A stretch of DNA of 64,000 nt from Kaistia terrae. GTDB lineage: Bacteria; Pseudomonadota; Alphaproteobacteria; Rhizobiales; Kaistiaceae. Positions 7,116-16,372 of this stretch are shown piece after piece; within the stretch, counting starts at the first letter, position 1; the number at the start of each line of letters is the position of its first letter. The notes under the pieces are model-generated. The model saw only the letters and a list, made by a program, of their open reading frames with translations, had not been told where the DNA came from and searched no databases. Made by a program: the position numbers and the translations under genes. Location: the NCBI RefSeq assembly GCF_026344005.1, contig NZ_JAPKNH010000001.1:62001-126000 (forward strand), read 5' to 3'.

Positions 7116-7830
7116 GATTGAGAGTGTCCACAAATCCTTCGGCAAACTCGAAGTGCTGAAGGGGATCAACCTCACCGTGAACAAGGGCGAGGTCGTCAGC
7201 ATCATCGGCGGCTCCGGCTCGGGAAAATCGACGCTTCTGACCTGTATCAACGGTCTGGAGCCGATCAACTCCGGCAAGATCAAGATCGATGGCACCGAGG
7301 TTCACGCCAAAAGCACGGACCTCAACAAGCTGCGCCAGAAGATCGGCATCGTGTTCCAGCAATGGAACGCCTTTCCGCACCTGACGGTTCTGGAAAACGT
7401 GATGCTCGCGCCCCGCAAGGTGCTCGGCATGGCCAAGAGCGATGCCGAGGCGATCGCCGTCAAGAACCTCACCCATGTCGGGTTGGCCGAGAAATTGTCG
7501 GTCTATCCAAACCGCATGTCCGGCGGCCAGCAGCAGCGCATGGCGATCGCCCGCGCGTTGGCGATGTCGCCGAAATACATGCTGTTCGACGAGGTGACCT
7601 CGGCGCTTGATCCCATGCTCGTCGGCGAAGTTCTCGATACCCTCAAGATGCTGGCGGAAGAGGGCATGACGATGATCTGCGTCACGCACGAAATGGCTTT
7701 CGCGCGCGACGTTTCCGACCGGGTGGCCTTCTTCCACCAGGGCGTCATGGCCGAGATCGGCACGCCGGAGCAGCTTTTCGGCGCTCCGCAAAATCCGGAA
7801 ACTCAGAAATTCCTGGCCAGCATCCGGTGA
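7108..7830 (+). CDS. Amino-acid ABC transporter ATPase
   Basis: A 240-residue ABC ATPase of the polar amino-acid uptake class (GlnQ/HisP). Walker A is GGSGSGKST, the Q-loop is in VFQQWNAFPHLT, the signature is MSGGQQQR, Walker B is YMLFDEVTSALDP and the switch His is in CVTHEMAFA. The ATG at 7108 overlaps the upstream permease by 8 bp; an in-frame start at 7078 lies inside the permease and is less likely. It powers the importer. Its stop overlaps the GTG of the FAD dehydrogenase by 4 bp, which ties transport and catabolism into one transcript. Confidence 0.92.
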   Translation: MIEIESVHKSFGKLEVLKGINLTVNKGEVVSIIGGSGSGKSTLLTCINGLEPINSGKIKIDGTEVHAKSTDLNKLRQKIGIVFQQWNAFPHLTVLENVMLAPRKVLGMAKSDAEAIAVKNLTHVGLAEKLSVYPNRMSGGQQQRMAIARALAMSPKYMLFDEVTSALDPMLVGEVLDTLKMLAEEGMTMICVTHEMAFARDVSDRVAFFHQGVMAEIGTPEQLFGAPQNPETQKFLASIR

Positions 7831-9074
7831 GTTCCGATCTCGATGTCATCATTGTCGGCGCCGGCGTCGTCGGGCTTTCGGCCGCCATCGCCGCGCAGGC
7901 GCGCGGACTTTCCGTCACGGTCATCGATCGTGACGGCCCGGCCTCGGGCGCCTCGGCGGGCAATGCCGGCGCCTTCGCCTTCACCGATATCCTGCCGCTC
8001 GCTTCGCCCGGTATCCTGAAGAAGGCGCCGAAATGGCTGCTGGATCCGCTGGGCCCACTGTCGATCCCACCGGCCTATGCCCTCGGAATCGCGCCCTGGA
8101 TGTTCCAGTTCTGGCGGGCCTGTTCTCCGGCCCGCGTCGCCGGATCGACCGCCGCGCAAACGGCGCTGATGGATCTGTCGAAGGCCGAACTCGAACCCTT
8201 CCTGCGCCAGACCGGCACGCTGCCCATGCTGCGCAAGGACGGCAATCTGCAGGTCTATGAGGGCGCGTCCGAGTTCAAGGCGTCGCTCGAAGGCTGGGCT
8301 GCGCGGGAAGCGCACGGCATCGAATTTCACCACCTCGACGCATCCGGCATGGCCGAGATCCAGCCCGGCCTCGCGCCGCGCTTCAGCCACGGCACGTTTA
8401 CGCCCGGCTGGTTTTCCATTGCCGATCCAAAGCTCTATACGCTGGCGCTGGCCGAGGATTTTTGCGCAAAGGGCGGCCGGATCGAGCGCGCCGAGATCGT
8501 CGAATTGCGGCCTTCCGACGTCGGTGTCGAAGTTCTGGCCAGCGATGGCAGCGTCCGGCGCAGCCGGAATGTCGTCGTCGCGGCTGGGGCGTTTTCGCAC
8601 AGGATCACGCGGACGCTGGGCGAGCCGATCCCGCTCGAAACCGAACGCGGCTACAACACGACGCTGCCGCCAGGCGCGTTCGATCTGCGCATGCAGGTCA
8701 CCTTCGGCGGCCACGGCTTCGTCGTCAGCCGCCTCTCGACCGGCATCCGCGTCGGCGGGGCTGTCGAGCTTGGCGGACTGAAGCTGCCGCCGAACTTCCG
8801 CCGGTCGGAGGCCATGCTGAAGAAGGCGCAGGCTTTCCTGCCGGGGTTGAAGCCCGCGGGTGGCACGCAATGGATGGGCTTCCGTCCGTCGCTGCCCGAC
8901 AGCTTGCCGGCGATCGGCCGTTCCCGCGCCACGTCGAGGGTTGTCTACGCATTTGGTCATGGCCATCTTGGCCTCACGCAATCGGCCGGCACCGCCCGGA
9001 TCGTCGCCGATCTCCTGACCGGCCAGACGCCGGCCATCGACATATCGTCCTTCTCGCCACAACGTTTCCGATAG
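7827..9074 (+). CDS. FAD-dependent D-amino-acid dehydrogenase, likely cis-4-hydroxy-D-proline dehydrogenase
   Basis: A 415-residue DAO-family flavoprotein. The N-terminal FAD fold carries VGAGVVGLSAA (residues 9-19) and is followed by the GASAGNAGAFAF segment typical of DadA-like enzymes. The C-terminal part has VVYAFGHGHLGLT for FAD contact. In the trans-4-hydroxy-L-proline pathway this class oxidises cis-4-hydroxy-D-proline, the epimerase product, to delta1-pyrroline-4-hydroxy-2-carboxylate, passing electrons to the respiratory chain. The adjacent epimerase (10 bp downstream) supports that role over a general D-amino-acid dehydrogenase. It starts at GTG, overlapping the ATPase by 4 bp. Confidence 0.82.
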   Translation: MSSDLDVIIVGAGVVGLSAAIAAQARGLSVTVIDRDGPASGASAGNAGAFAFTDILPLASPGILKKAPKWLLDPLGPLSIPPAYALGIAPWMFQFWRACSPARVAGSTAAQTALMDLSKAELEPFLRQTGTLPMLRKDGNLQVYEGASEFKASLEGWAAREAHGIEFHHLDASGMAEIQPGLAPRFSHGTFTPGWFSIADPKLYTLALAEDFCAKGGRIERAEIVELRPSDVGVEVLASDGSVRRSRNVVVAAGAFSHRITRTLGEPIPLETERGYNTTLPPGAFDLRMQVTFGGHGFVVSRLSTGIRVGGAVELGGLKLPPNFRRSEAMLKKAQAFLPGLKPAGGTQWMGFRPSLPDSLPAIGRSRATSRVVYAFGHGHLGLTQSAGTARIVADLLTGQTPAIDISSFSPQRFR

Positions 9075-9084
9075 GGAGGCCCCC

Positions 9085-10086
9085 GTGGCCAATCACACTT
9101 TCTCCTGCATCGATGGGCACACATGCGGCAATCCCGTCCGCCTCGTTTCGGGTGGCGGTCCGCGCCTCGAAGGCGCCAACATGCTGGAAAAACGGGCGCA
9201 TTTCCTGCGCGAGTTCGACTGGATCCGCACCGGGCTGATGTTTGAGCCGCGCGGCCATGACATGATGTCGGGCTCGATCCTCTATCCGCCGACGCGGCCG
9301 GATTGCGATGTGGCGGTGCTGTTCATCGAGACCTCCGGCTGCCTGCCGATGTGCGGTCACGGCACCATCGGCACCATCACGATGGGCATCGAGAACGGCC
9401 TGATCACCCCGCGCGAACCCGGCAAGCTGTCGATCGATACCCCTGCCGGCAAGGTCGACATCACCTACCGCCAGGAAGGCCGCTTCGTCGAGGAAGTGCG
9501 CCTTACCAACGTTCCCGGTTTCCTCCATGCCGAGGGCCTGACGGCCGAGGTCGAGGGCCTGGGCGAGATCGTGGTCGATGTCGCCTATGGCGGCAACTTC
9601 TACGCCATTGTCGAGCCGCAGAAGAATTTTCGCGATATCGCCGATCACACGGCCGGCGAACTGATCGGATGGAGCCCGAAGCTCCGGGCCGCGCTGAACG
9701 CGAAATACGAATTCGTCCATCCCGAGCATCCGCAGATCCAGGGCCTGAGCCACATCCAGTGGACCGGCCAGGCGACGCAGGCCGAAGCCCATGCCCGCAA
9801 CGCCGTGTTCTATGGCGAGAAGGCGATCGATCGGTCGCCCTGCGGCACCGGCACCTCGGCGCGCATGGCGCAGCTCGCCGCCAAGGGCAAGCTGAAGGTC
9901 GGCGACGACTTCGTGCATGAATCGATCATCGGCTCACTGTTCAAGGGCCGGGTCGAGGCGGCGACGAAAGTCGCGGGTCGCGACGCGATCATCCCCTCGA
10001 TCGCGGGCTGGGCGCGGATGACCGGCATCAACACCATCTTCATCGACGATCGCGATCCCTTCGCGCACGGCTTCGTGGTGAAGTGA
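9085..10086 (+). CDS. 4-hydroxyproline 2-epimerase (proline racemase family)
   Basis: A 333-residue proline-racemase-fold protein with both catalytic cysteines: Cys90 in [10 protein letters not shown] and Cys253 in [14 protein letters not shown] Cys/Cys pair is the state of proline racemases and 4-hydroxyproline epimerases, which interconvert trans-4-hydroxy-L-proline and cis-4-hydroxy-D-proline. Placement directly after the FAD dehydrogenase points to the epimerase. GGGAGG lies 5-6 bp before the GTG start. It acts in the cytoplasm on imported substrate. A plain proline racemase cannot be excluded from sequence alone. Confidence 0.87.
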   Translation: MANHTFSCIDGHTCGNPVRLVSGGGPRLEGANMLEKRAHFLREFDWIRTGLMFEPRGHDMMSGSILYPPTRPDCDVAVLFIETSGCLPMCGHGTIGTITMGIENGLITPREPGKLSIDTPAGKVDITYRQEGRFVEEVRLTNVPGFLHAEGLTAEVEGLGEIVVDVAYGGNFYAIVEPQKNFRDIADHTAGELIGWSPKLRAALNAKYEFVHPEHPQIQGLSHIQWTGQATQAEAHARNAVFYGEKAIDRSPCGTGTSARMAQLAAKGKLKVGDDFVHESIIGSLFKGRVEAATKVAGRDAIIPSIAGWARMTGINTIFIDDRDPFAHGFVVK

Positions 10087-10094
10087 GGCAAGCT

Positions 10095-11774
10095 ATGGCC
10101 GCGCGCAGCATTCTGGGCGGCGTCGCCCACGGACCCGTCATCGTCGCCGGCGAGGCGCTGAGCTTCTGGGGCGGGGTCGATCCCGCCACGGGCAAGGTGA
10201 TCGACGTGCATCACCCGCTTCATGGCGTATGCCTGACCGACAGCATCCTGTTGATGCCGTCGAGCCGGGGCTCCTGCACCGGCTCAGGCGTTCTGCTGGA
10301 CCTCGCGCTGACCGGGCGGGCGCCGGCCGCGCTGGTGTTTTCGGAAGCCGAGGACGTGCTGACCCTCGGCGCGCTGATCGCGTCGGAACTGTTCGGCAAA
10401 CGGCTGCCGGTACTGCGCCTGGCGCCCGAGGCTTTCGCGGCGCTGTCGCAGGCGAAAACCGCTACGATCAGCGATACGGCGATCGAGGCCGATGGATTGC
10501 AGCTGGCGGTCAGCCCGGCCGCCTCCGCCGCGCTCGACCTCACCGAGGCGGATCGCGCCATGCTTGACGGGCGCGAAGGCCTGGCCGTGCAACTGGCCAT
10601 GCGGATCATCTGCGCCATGGCAGCCCAGCAGGGCGCGACGGGTCTGGTGGATGTCACGCAGGCCCATATCGATGGCTGCATCTATGCCAGCCCCGCCAAC
10701 CTGACCTTCGCCGAAAAGATCGCCGACATGGGTGCGCGCGTGCGCGTCCCGACCACGATGAACGCCATATCCGTCGATCGCGCCAATTGGCGCGAGCAGG
10801 GCGTGCCTGCCTCGTTCGGCGACCCGGCCGCGCGTCTGGCCGATGCCTATGTCCGCATGGGCTGCCGGCCGACCTTCACCTGCTCGCCCTACCTGCTCGA
10901 CAGCGCCCCCGGCGCCGGCGAGACCATCGCCTGGGCCGAGTCCAACGCGGTGATCTTCGCCAATACCGTGCTCGGCGCGCGGACGGCGAAGCACCCCGAT
11001 TTCCTCGATCTCTGCATCGCGCTGACCGGGCGCGCGCCGCTCTCCGGCGTCTATCTCGATATCCATCGCAAGGCTCGCCGGGTCATCGATGTCGAACTGC
11101 CCGACGCGGTGGATGATGCCTTCTGGCCGCTGATTGGCTATCTCGCCGGCCGCGCCGCGCCCGACCGGATCCCGCTCCTGCGCGGCCTCGCCTCGGCCCA
11201 TCCCTCTCGCGACGACCTGAAAGCGCTCTGCGCCGCCTTCGGCACCACGTCCGCCGCGCCGATGCTGCATGTCGAGGGCGTGACGCCCGAGGCAGAGGGA
11301 GCCGCCGCAGCGGATACCGACCGCATGGTCATCACCCGCGCGGACATGGCCGCCGCCTGGCAGCTGTTGAACGAGGGGCCGGAGGCGGTCGAACTCGTCG
11401 CCATCGGCAGTCCGCATGCCTCGATTGCCGAATGCCGCGCGTTGGCCGTGGCGCTTGGCGGCCGCAAGCGCCACAAGGATGTCGCGGTCATCGTCACGGC
11501 GGGGCATCAGGTCATCGCGGAAGCGCGCGACGACGGCACGCTCGGCCTGCTGGCGGAGAGCGGCGTGCAGGTGCTGCCCGACCTTTGCTGGTGCTCGATT
11601 TCCGAACCGGTTTTCCCGACGCGGACCCGGGCCTTGATCACGAATTCCGGCAAATACGCCCATTACGGCCCCGGTCTTTCCGGCCGCGCCGTGCGCTTCG
11701 GCAGCCTTGCCGAGTGCGTGAGCGCCGCCCTGACCGGACTGGCCCCCAAAACTCTACCCGACTGGCTTTCCTGA
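10095..11774 (+). CDS. Single-chain aconitase X (AcnX), likely cis-3-hydroxy-L-proline dehydratase
   Basis: A 559-residue fusion. Residues 1 to about 145 form the DUF126 small-subunit domain ([22 protein letters not shown], then [17 protein letters not shown]). The rest is the DUF521/AcnX large domain ([32 protein letters not shown] and TCSPYLLD). Single-chain bacterial AcnX enzymes are known to dehydrate cis-3-hydroxy-L-proline to delta1-pyrroline-2-carboxylate; the two-chain archaeal form acts on a mevalonate phosphate instead. The Ldh2-family reductase of this locus would then form L-proline. I chose the ATG at 10095, with GAGG at 6-8 bp, rather than the GTG at 10083 that overlaps the epimerase. 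Confidence 0.82.
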   Translation: MAARSILGGVAHGPVIVAGEALSFWGGVDPATGKVIDVHHPLHGVCLTDSILLMPSSRGSCTGSGVLLDLALTGRAPAALVFSEAEDVLTLGALIASELFGKRLPVLRLAPEAFAALSQAKTATISDTAIEADGLQLAVSPAASAALDLTEADRAMLDGREGLAVQLAMRIICAMAAQQGATGLVDVTQAHIDGCIYASPANLTFAEKIADMGARVRVPTTMNAISVDRANWREQGVPASFGDPAARLADAYVRMGCRPTFTCSPYLLDSAPGAGETIAWAESNAVIFANTVLGARTAKHPDFLDLCIALTGRAPLSGVYLDIHRKARRVIDVELPDAVDDAFWPLIGYLAGRAAPDRIPLLRGLASAHPSRDDLKALCAAFGTTSAAPMLHVEGVTPEAEGAAAADTDRMVITRADMAAAWQLLNEGPEAVELVAIGSPHASIAECRALAVALGGRKRHKDVAVIVTAGHQVIAEARDDGTLGLLAESGVQVLPDLCWCSISEPVFPTRTRALITNSGKYAHYGPGLSGRAVRFGSLAECVSAALTGLAPKTLPDWLS

Positions 11775-11783
11775 GGTATCCCG

Positions 11784-12815
11784 ATGCGCTCGACCAAAGT
11801 CGTTCATGTGATCTCGGCTCATGCGGAAGGGGAGGTCGGCGACGTGATCGTCGGCGGTGTTTCGCCGCCGCCGGGCGATACGATCTGGGAACAGAGCCGG
11901 TGGATCGTGCGCGACCAGACGCTGCGCAATTTCGTGCTGAACGAGCCGCGCGGCGGCGTGTTCCGCCATGTCAATCTGCTGGTGCCGCCGAAGCATCCCG
12001 AAGCGGATGCGGCCTTCATCATCATGGAGCCGGAAGATACGCCGCCCATGTCGGGCTCCAATTCGATCTGCGTTGCCACGGTGCTGCTGGATAGCGGCAT
12101 CCTGCCGATGCAGGAGCCGATTACGGAGATCACGCTGGAGGCGCCTGGCGGCCTGGTCCGTGTCCGGGCCGAATGCCGAAACGGCAAGGCCGAACGCATT
12201 TTCGTCCGCAACCTGCCGAGCTTCGCCGACCTGCTGGATGCAAAGCTGGAAGTGGAAGGGCTCGGCACGCTGACCGTCGACACCGCCTATGGCGGCGACA
12301 GCTTCGTCATCGTCGATGCGGCGGCGCTGGGCTTTTCGCTGAAGGCGGACGAGGCGCAGGATCTGGCGCAACTCGGCGTGCGCATCACCAACGCCGCCAA
12401 TGCCGCGCTAAAGTTCCACCACCCCGACAATCCCGACTGGCGACATTTCTCCTTCTGTCTCTTCGCCGGTCCGGTCGAACGCACGGCAGAGGGGCTTCGC
12501 GCCGGCGCTGCCGTGGCGATCCAGCCCGGCAAGGTCGACCGCTCGCCCACCGGCACGGCGCTATCGGCGCGGATGGCCGTGCTGCATGCGCGCGGTGAGA
12601 TGGTGGAGGGGGAAACGCTGACGGCGGTCTCGATCATCGGCTCGACGTTTACGGGCCGTATCCTCGGCACGACCGAGGTTGGCGGCCGCCCTGCGGTTCT
12701 GCCGGAAATTTCCGGGCGCGCCTGGATCACCGGCACCCACCAGCACATGCTCGACCCATCCGACCCATGGCCGTCGGGCTACAGGCTGGCTGACACCTGG
12801 CCCATGAAAAAATAG
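11784..12815 (+). CDS. Proline racemase-family protein with Ser/Thr active-site pair, possible trans-3-hydroxy-L-proline dehydratase
   Basis: A 343-residue proline-racemase fold. The first catalytic position is Ser90 ([10 protein letters not shown], where the epimerase has MCGHG), and the second is Thr256 ([13 protein letters not shown], where the epimerase has SPCGT). In the family Cys/Cys means racemase or epimerase and Cys/Thr means trans-3-hydroxy-L-proline dehydratase. Losing the second cysteine argues against racemisation and for an elimination reaction. The first position being Ser as well is unusual. The gene follows AcnX by 9 bp and closes the operon, consistent with 3-hydroxyproline degradation. 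GAGGTATCCCG precedes the ATG. Exact activity is unproven. Confidence 0.72.
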   Translation: MRSTKVVHVISAHAEGEVGDVIVGGVSPPPGDTIWEQSRWIVRDQTLRNFVLNEPRGGVFRHVNLLVPPKHPEADAAFIIMEPEDTPPMSGSNSICVATVLLDSGILPMQEPITEITLEAPGGLVRVRAECRNGKAERIFVRNLPSFADLLDAKLEVEGLGTLTVDTAYGGDSFVIVDAAALGFSLKADEAQDLAQLGVRITNAANAALKFHHPDNPDWRHFSFCLFAGPVERTAEGLRAGAAVAIQPGKVDRSPTGTALSARMAVLHARGEMVEGETLTAVSIIGSTFTGRILGTTEVGGRPAVLPEISGRAWITGTHQHMLDPSDPWPSGYRLADTWPMKK

Positions 12816-13023
12816 GCCTGCAACTTTTGTCGGAAGTGCACCGCTGATTCATCGGATCGGATAGTTCGAGCGTTCGTGGATGTGCGGACGCATCACGTCG
12901 CGAGTGCTTCGGCTGGGCGCGTGCCCTTCGCCGTTGCATCTGAAACCGCCGTGCGGTCATCTTTTTTATCGGAACGGCGCCATCGCGATCCGGAGTAAGA
13001 TCGATATGCTTTGAAACGCCACT

Positions 13024-13080
13024 TCACCTCTCCCTGAGGCAGAGGTGAAAAGTCGGATTCGAGCCAGATGTTTCTGGCTC
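13024..13080 (-). repeat. Dispersed intergenic repeat, copy A
   Basis: Read on the minus strand this matches the unit at 47615-47670 closely: CATCTGG(C/G)TCGA(A/T)TCCGAC, then TTTTCACCTCT, then CCCTGAGG-type palindrome. It lies in the gap between the hydroxyproline operon and the sulfotransferase gene. A degenerate third copy is at 42628. Confidence 0.7.
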
Positions 13081-13101
13081 CAGACCAAAGGGCAGGGCCT
13101 C

Positions 13102-13821
13102 CTATTGCTGACTTTTCGGTTCATCCCACCCAAAGAGCTTGATCTCGGCACGACACAACCGGCTTACTCGTTGGATCTGGGCCTTTGAAAGACCTGTGAC
13201 GGTATCGGAGGCGGTGCGGTGGCCAGTCTTGTGGCGCGGAAGATCGTCGACCGATATCGGAAGCCCAAGAAACTGCGCCACCTCGCCCAGTTCGCTTTTG
13301 AGGCGTCCATAATCCAAAACTTGGTCGGCGACCACCGCTCCGCCAGCATCGGCATATATCGGGAGATTCGACCAGAACTCGACCAGGGGATCGTCTTCCC
13401 CGTTCTCTAGCTTGTCGAGAAATTGATCAAAGGAGATCTCTCTACCGAGTCGATGTTGTCTCCAGGACCATAGCGAGATCAATCGATCCCATGGTTGTCG
13501 CTCTATGCTGAATTTGAAGTATTGCTTCCAGACTCGTTCTCCGACATGTCGACGAACATCCAGGGCGCTTGCGTGCTCTCCGAGCCGGAGCACTGGGCGA
13601 AAGAAACGCAGCAGTTTCTTGGCTGGACGTTCGAGTATTGGAAAGCGGGTCGTCGCGTGTGGTGTGCCCAGAACGGGCAGGTTGGCTCCCCAATTCTGCC
13701 TGCTCGTTGCCACGAAATCCATTTGACCAAGTTGAGGAATCAACCAGCCCTCAACAGAGGTGCCGGCGGTCTTTCGTGACTTCAGGAAGATGAACTCATG
13801 CTTGTGAGATACGATTGTCAT
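13102..13821 (-). CDS. Sulfotransferase-like protein
   Basis: A 239-residue protein opening with HEFIFLKSRKTAGTSVE; the KSRKTAGTS segment (residues 14-22) matches the 5'-phosphosulfate loop of PAPS-dependent sulfotransferases of the carbohydrate type. A helical middle and the ERQPWDRLISLW segment (the 3'-phosphate-binding arginine region) support this. It would transfer sulfate to a sugar hydroxyl. It stands alone, 1.7 kb before the polysaccharide cluster and on the other strand, so a link to that polysaccharide is only suggested by distance. Its base composition is lower in GC than the hydroxyproline operon. Confidence 0.72.
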   Translation of the reverse strand: MTIVSHKHEFIFLKSRKTAGTSVEGWLIPQLGQMDFVATSRQNWGANLPVLGTPHATTRFPILERPAKKLLRFFRPVLRLGEHASALDVRRHVGERVWKQYFKFSIERQPWDRLISLWSWRQHRLGREISFDQFLDKLENGEDDPLVEFWSNLPIYADAGGAVVADQVLDYGRLKSELGEVAQFLGLPISVDDLPRHKTGHRTASDTVTGLSKAQIQRVSRLCRAEIKLFGWDEPKSQQ

Positions 13822-14464
13822 TGCGACAGCAGAAGTATGAGTGGGACTTCTTTTGGAAACCTCCCACGTAGGGAGACGTCCGTCAATTGACGCACCAGGC
13901 CGTCACTGCTCCAGCATGGTAGCCTTCAGGGGAGGGCGAACGGCGCGGCGTTCTAGCAGGGCCCGCGTCCCGCTTCGGCGCCGTAGTCTTGGGGTTAAGA
14001 CATGCCGGGGGGGGCAGGTGGCGCCGTGCCGCCAGCATGAAGCGATAGAGACCTGGCCCCTATGGCCCCTGGTGCGGCTGAGCCCAAGGGTCGATGGCCA
14101 GCCTCGCCCGTGTCGGTCCTATCGCTCGCGCTCGCGGTGTGGCCACGACGCCAGTTGACGAGGCGCTTCGTCGCGAAAGCCGGCCGCTGACACCGCTCTG
14201 CGGTATTGCGGCAAAGATTGCCCGCCATAATCAGCCGGCCGCTGCCATACGGTGGTGGCGGAGTCGTTTTTGTGCGTTCCCACCCATCCGAAAATCTGGG
14301 CCACCAGAACAGCCTCCCGCTACGATCCGGAACTGGAGTTTGGAGCGGTCATGGTTCGTGGGGGAGAAGCCTAGAAACAGAGACAATCTCGGGCTCGATC
14401 TTGGGCCCATGGTTCCGCCCCGGTGGGGGTAACTCAGATTTCTCAATGTTCTCGGGAAGATCGA
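13822..14464. other. Non-coding stretch between sulfotransferase and tRNA-Pro
   Basis: No reading frame here has a convincing start, codon bias or recognisable protein. It includes C/G runs (around 14005) and should hold the sulfotransferase promoter near 13822. No integrase remnant or insertion-sequence ends were seen. Confidence 0.5.
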
Positions 14465-14541
14465 TGGTCGGAGTGGCAGGATTTGAACCTGCGACCCCCT
14501 CGTCCCGAACGAGGTGCGCTACCAGGCTGCGCTACACTCCG
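14465..14541 (-). tRNA. tRNA-Pro (anticodon CGG)
   Basis: A 77-nt cloverleaf on the minus strand. The acceptor CGGAGTG pairs with CACTCCG, the D arm is GCGC-AGCCTGGTA-GCGC, the anticodon stem CCTCG/CGAGG encloses loop TTCGGGA (anticodon CGG), the T arm GCAGG-TTCAAAT-CCTGC is intact, and CCA is encoded. It reads CCG proline codons. Confidence 0.97.
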
Positions 14542-14725
14542 TGACCGCCGATGAGCCGGGTTATAGACAGAGGATTCGGTAGCCGCAAGGGGTGTTGTGC
14601 AGGTCTTGAACGACCCTGTGGATGACGGATGAAGAGGGCTGTTGATGACGGGGGTGGTGGACCGTTGCGGGCGGGCTCCCAACCGTCTATAGGACGGTCG
14701 CTGCGGTGTCTTCGGACCCGCCTGC

Positions 14726-14800
<75 letters not shown>

Positions 14801-15490
14801 GCGCATAAAACCGAAGAATCAACGACTTCTAGGCATATCGATCGTTGCTACGATCGATATGCAAAGGCCATCCCGAAGTTTTGGCTCCCGGCTGGCCGCC
14901 TGCTTCTATGCGCTTGGATGTTGAACGGGAACTGTAGCCTCCATCGGGCGCGTGGGCTGCTGTTGAAGTGCGGTAGCGGTTTGCGGCTATCACGCAGGCA
15001 GCCTGACTTAGTTTCCCGCCGCAATGTCGTGGGAGTTCAGCCAGGCGACGACGTGTCAGAAATGACGACGGTTTGGCCTTCAGATGGGAAAATTTGAGTG
15101 GCGTCTCGTCGCCATCGACTATTGGCCGGAGACATCTTGCGACGCCGGTCTCCTAAGGCTGACGCCGTTGTGCATCTTTTGAAGCAACCAGACCATAGAT
15201 GCTTTCGTCATAAATTAGGCCACCTTATCGACTGTGCGTCAAATTTGCTTCAGCTCGGCGGTCGATTGCGAGCGCTGCTGCGCCAATGAATGCGAAAGCT
15301 CAGCCCTGTTGACCCGGCCGGCCTGCGAAAGATGGTTTGCCAGGCGGGGCGAAGCGGGAATTTTTTGCCTTATCAACTGTGGTCGCCCCGTTGCCCTTGG
15401 GGCGCCTAGGCCCGTTGGGTGGATGGTGCTATGTCATTCAGCCGGTCATTCTCTCGCTCTCTCCAGGCTAGAACTTCTCGTAAGGTTACC
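14801..15490. other. Non-coding stretch downstream of tRNA-Gln
   Basis: No supported gene. It contains a perfect hairpin at 14833-14862 and must carry the promoter and leader of the antiterminator gene. Short frames here show neither a ribosome site nor a known family. No direct repeat of the tRNA 3' end was noticed farther along. Confidence 0.5.
14833..14862 (+). repeat. Perfect 12-bp inverted repeat after tRNA-Gln
   Basis: GCATATCGATCG (14833-14844), 6-nt loop TTGCTA, CGATCGATATGC (14851-14862). It lies 32 bp past the tRNA CCA. Without a T run it is not a classical terminator; it may end or process the tRNA transcript. Confidence 0.6.
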
Positions 15491-16051
15491 ATGCCACTGC
15501 CAGGCAAAGTACGAAATGAAGCGCTCGGGGGCTTTCCTCGGTCATCGCAATCTGGACGACGCTGGTATGTCGCCGCGTCTCAACCGGGGCGCGAAGATGT
15601 AGCTCTTCTAAATTTGGGTCGTCAGGGCTTCGTCTCCTGGTTGCCTCGGCAGCGGCGCATGGTGCGACATGCGCGCAAAGCCTTTGAGAAATCAGTAGCT
15701 TTTTTCCCGGGATATATTTTTGTCTCATTGGACCTTGCAGCCGATCGTTGGCATCCGATCAACTCAACCATAGGCGTTCGATCGCTGATCATGCAGGGGG
15801 GGCGGCCAATGGCATGCCCGTCCGGGTTGATCGAAGGGATGCAAATTCTCGCAGATTCGTCAGGTGTAATGAATGAGCAGCAGATGTTGGCTGAGGGTAG
15901 CCAAGTGCGCGTGCTCGTAGGTCCCTTCGCTGAAATGATCGGTACGCTTACCCGGGCTGAGGGAGCTGGTCGCGTGCGTGTACTCCTTGATCTGATGCAA
16001 ACTCAGGTTGCCATTCAGATGGATGCCCGTGATCTGACCGCATCCTACTGA
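15491..16051 (+). CDS. NusG/RfaH-type transcription antiterminator of the polysaccharide cluster
   Basis: A 186-residue NusG paralogue. The N-terminal NGN domain is shown by RRWYVAASQPGREDVA, an Arg/His-rich SWLPRQRRMVRHARK strip and the diagnostic FFPGYIFVSLDL. The C-terminal KOW-type domain reads GSQVRVLVGPFAEMIGTL. Specialised NusG paralogues bind RNA polymerase and suppress termination across long capsule or exopolysaccharide operons. Being the first gene of a 22-kb cluster, it most likely does this here. The ATG at 15491 has AAGG at 5 bp; in-frame starts at 15431 or 15419 would add an Arg/Ser-rich tail. A perfect hairpin begins at its stop codon. Confidence 0.82.
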   Translation: MPLPGKVRNEALGGFPRSSQSGRRWYVAASQPGREDVALLNLGRQGFVSWLPRQRRMVRHARKAFEKSVAFFPGYIFVSLDLAADRWHPINSTIGVRSLIMQGGRPMACPSGLIEGMQILADSSGVMNEQQMLAEGSQVRVLVGPFAEMIGTLTRAEGAGRVRVLLDLMQTQVAIQMDARDLTASY

Positions 16052-16075
16052 GGCATGATCGAGAATCATGCCTCA
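16049..16075 (+). promoter_or_regulatory. Perfect hairpin at the stop codon of the antiterminator gene
   Basis: TGAGGCATGAT (16049-16059), loop CGAGA, ATCATGCCTCA (16065-16075): an 11-bp stem with no mismatch that includes the stop codon. There is no T run. It could be a processing site, a pause or weak terminator, or the recruitment element for the antiterminator encoded just before it. Confidence 0.6.
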
Positions 16076-16372
16076 CCGCAACTTCGCGCAAATTTTGGTT
16101 TAGAAATTCACTTGATTTAATCATCTTGATAAGTGATGACTATCATCTGCTCGCGCGTGTTTCACCCGCGAGTGCGGTAGCTATGTGCCAACTCACCGAT
16201 ATCGACGTACGAAGCGAAGCGCTGTGTAATTTGCTGCGCTGCGTGTGATGCGTGTTTTTGTGACGCTCGCGGAATTTCGCGTTCGCTGGAGCGGTGAAAT
16301 TTCTACGCTACTGCCCGCGACGATCGGAAAGATTTGGCGCGACGTTGCCAGTCGTATTTTCAGGGGGAATTC
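16076..16372 (+). other. AT-richer leader between antiterminator and biosynthetic genes
   Basis: About 300 bp without a gene. It is AT-rich at its left (around 16085-16140), with an imperfect CACTT/AAGTG repeat (about 16108-16136). It is a likely place for a promoter or for an RNA element on which the NusG paralogue loads. Confidence 0.4.

Noticed and set aside
10284-11663. Long minus-strand frame inside the aconitase X gene
   Set aside because: Shadow of the real gene; no ribosome site and no recognisable domain.
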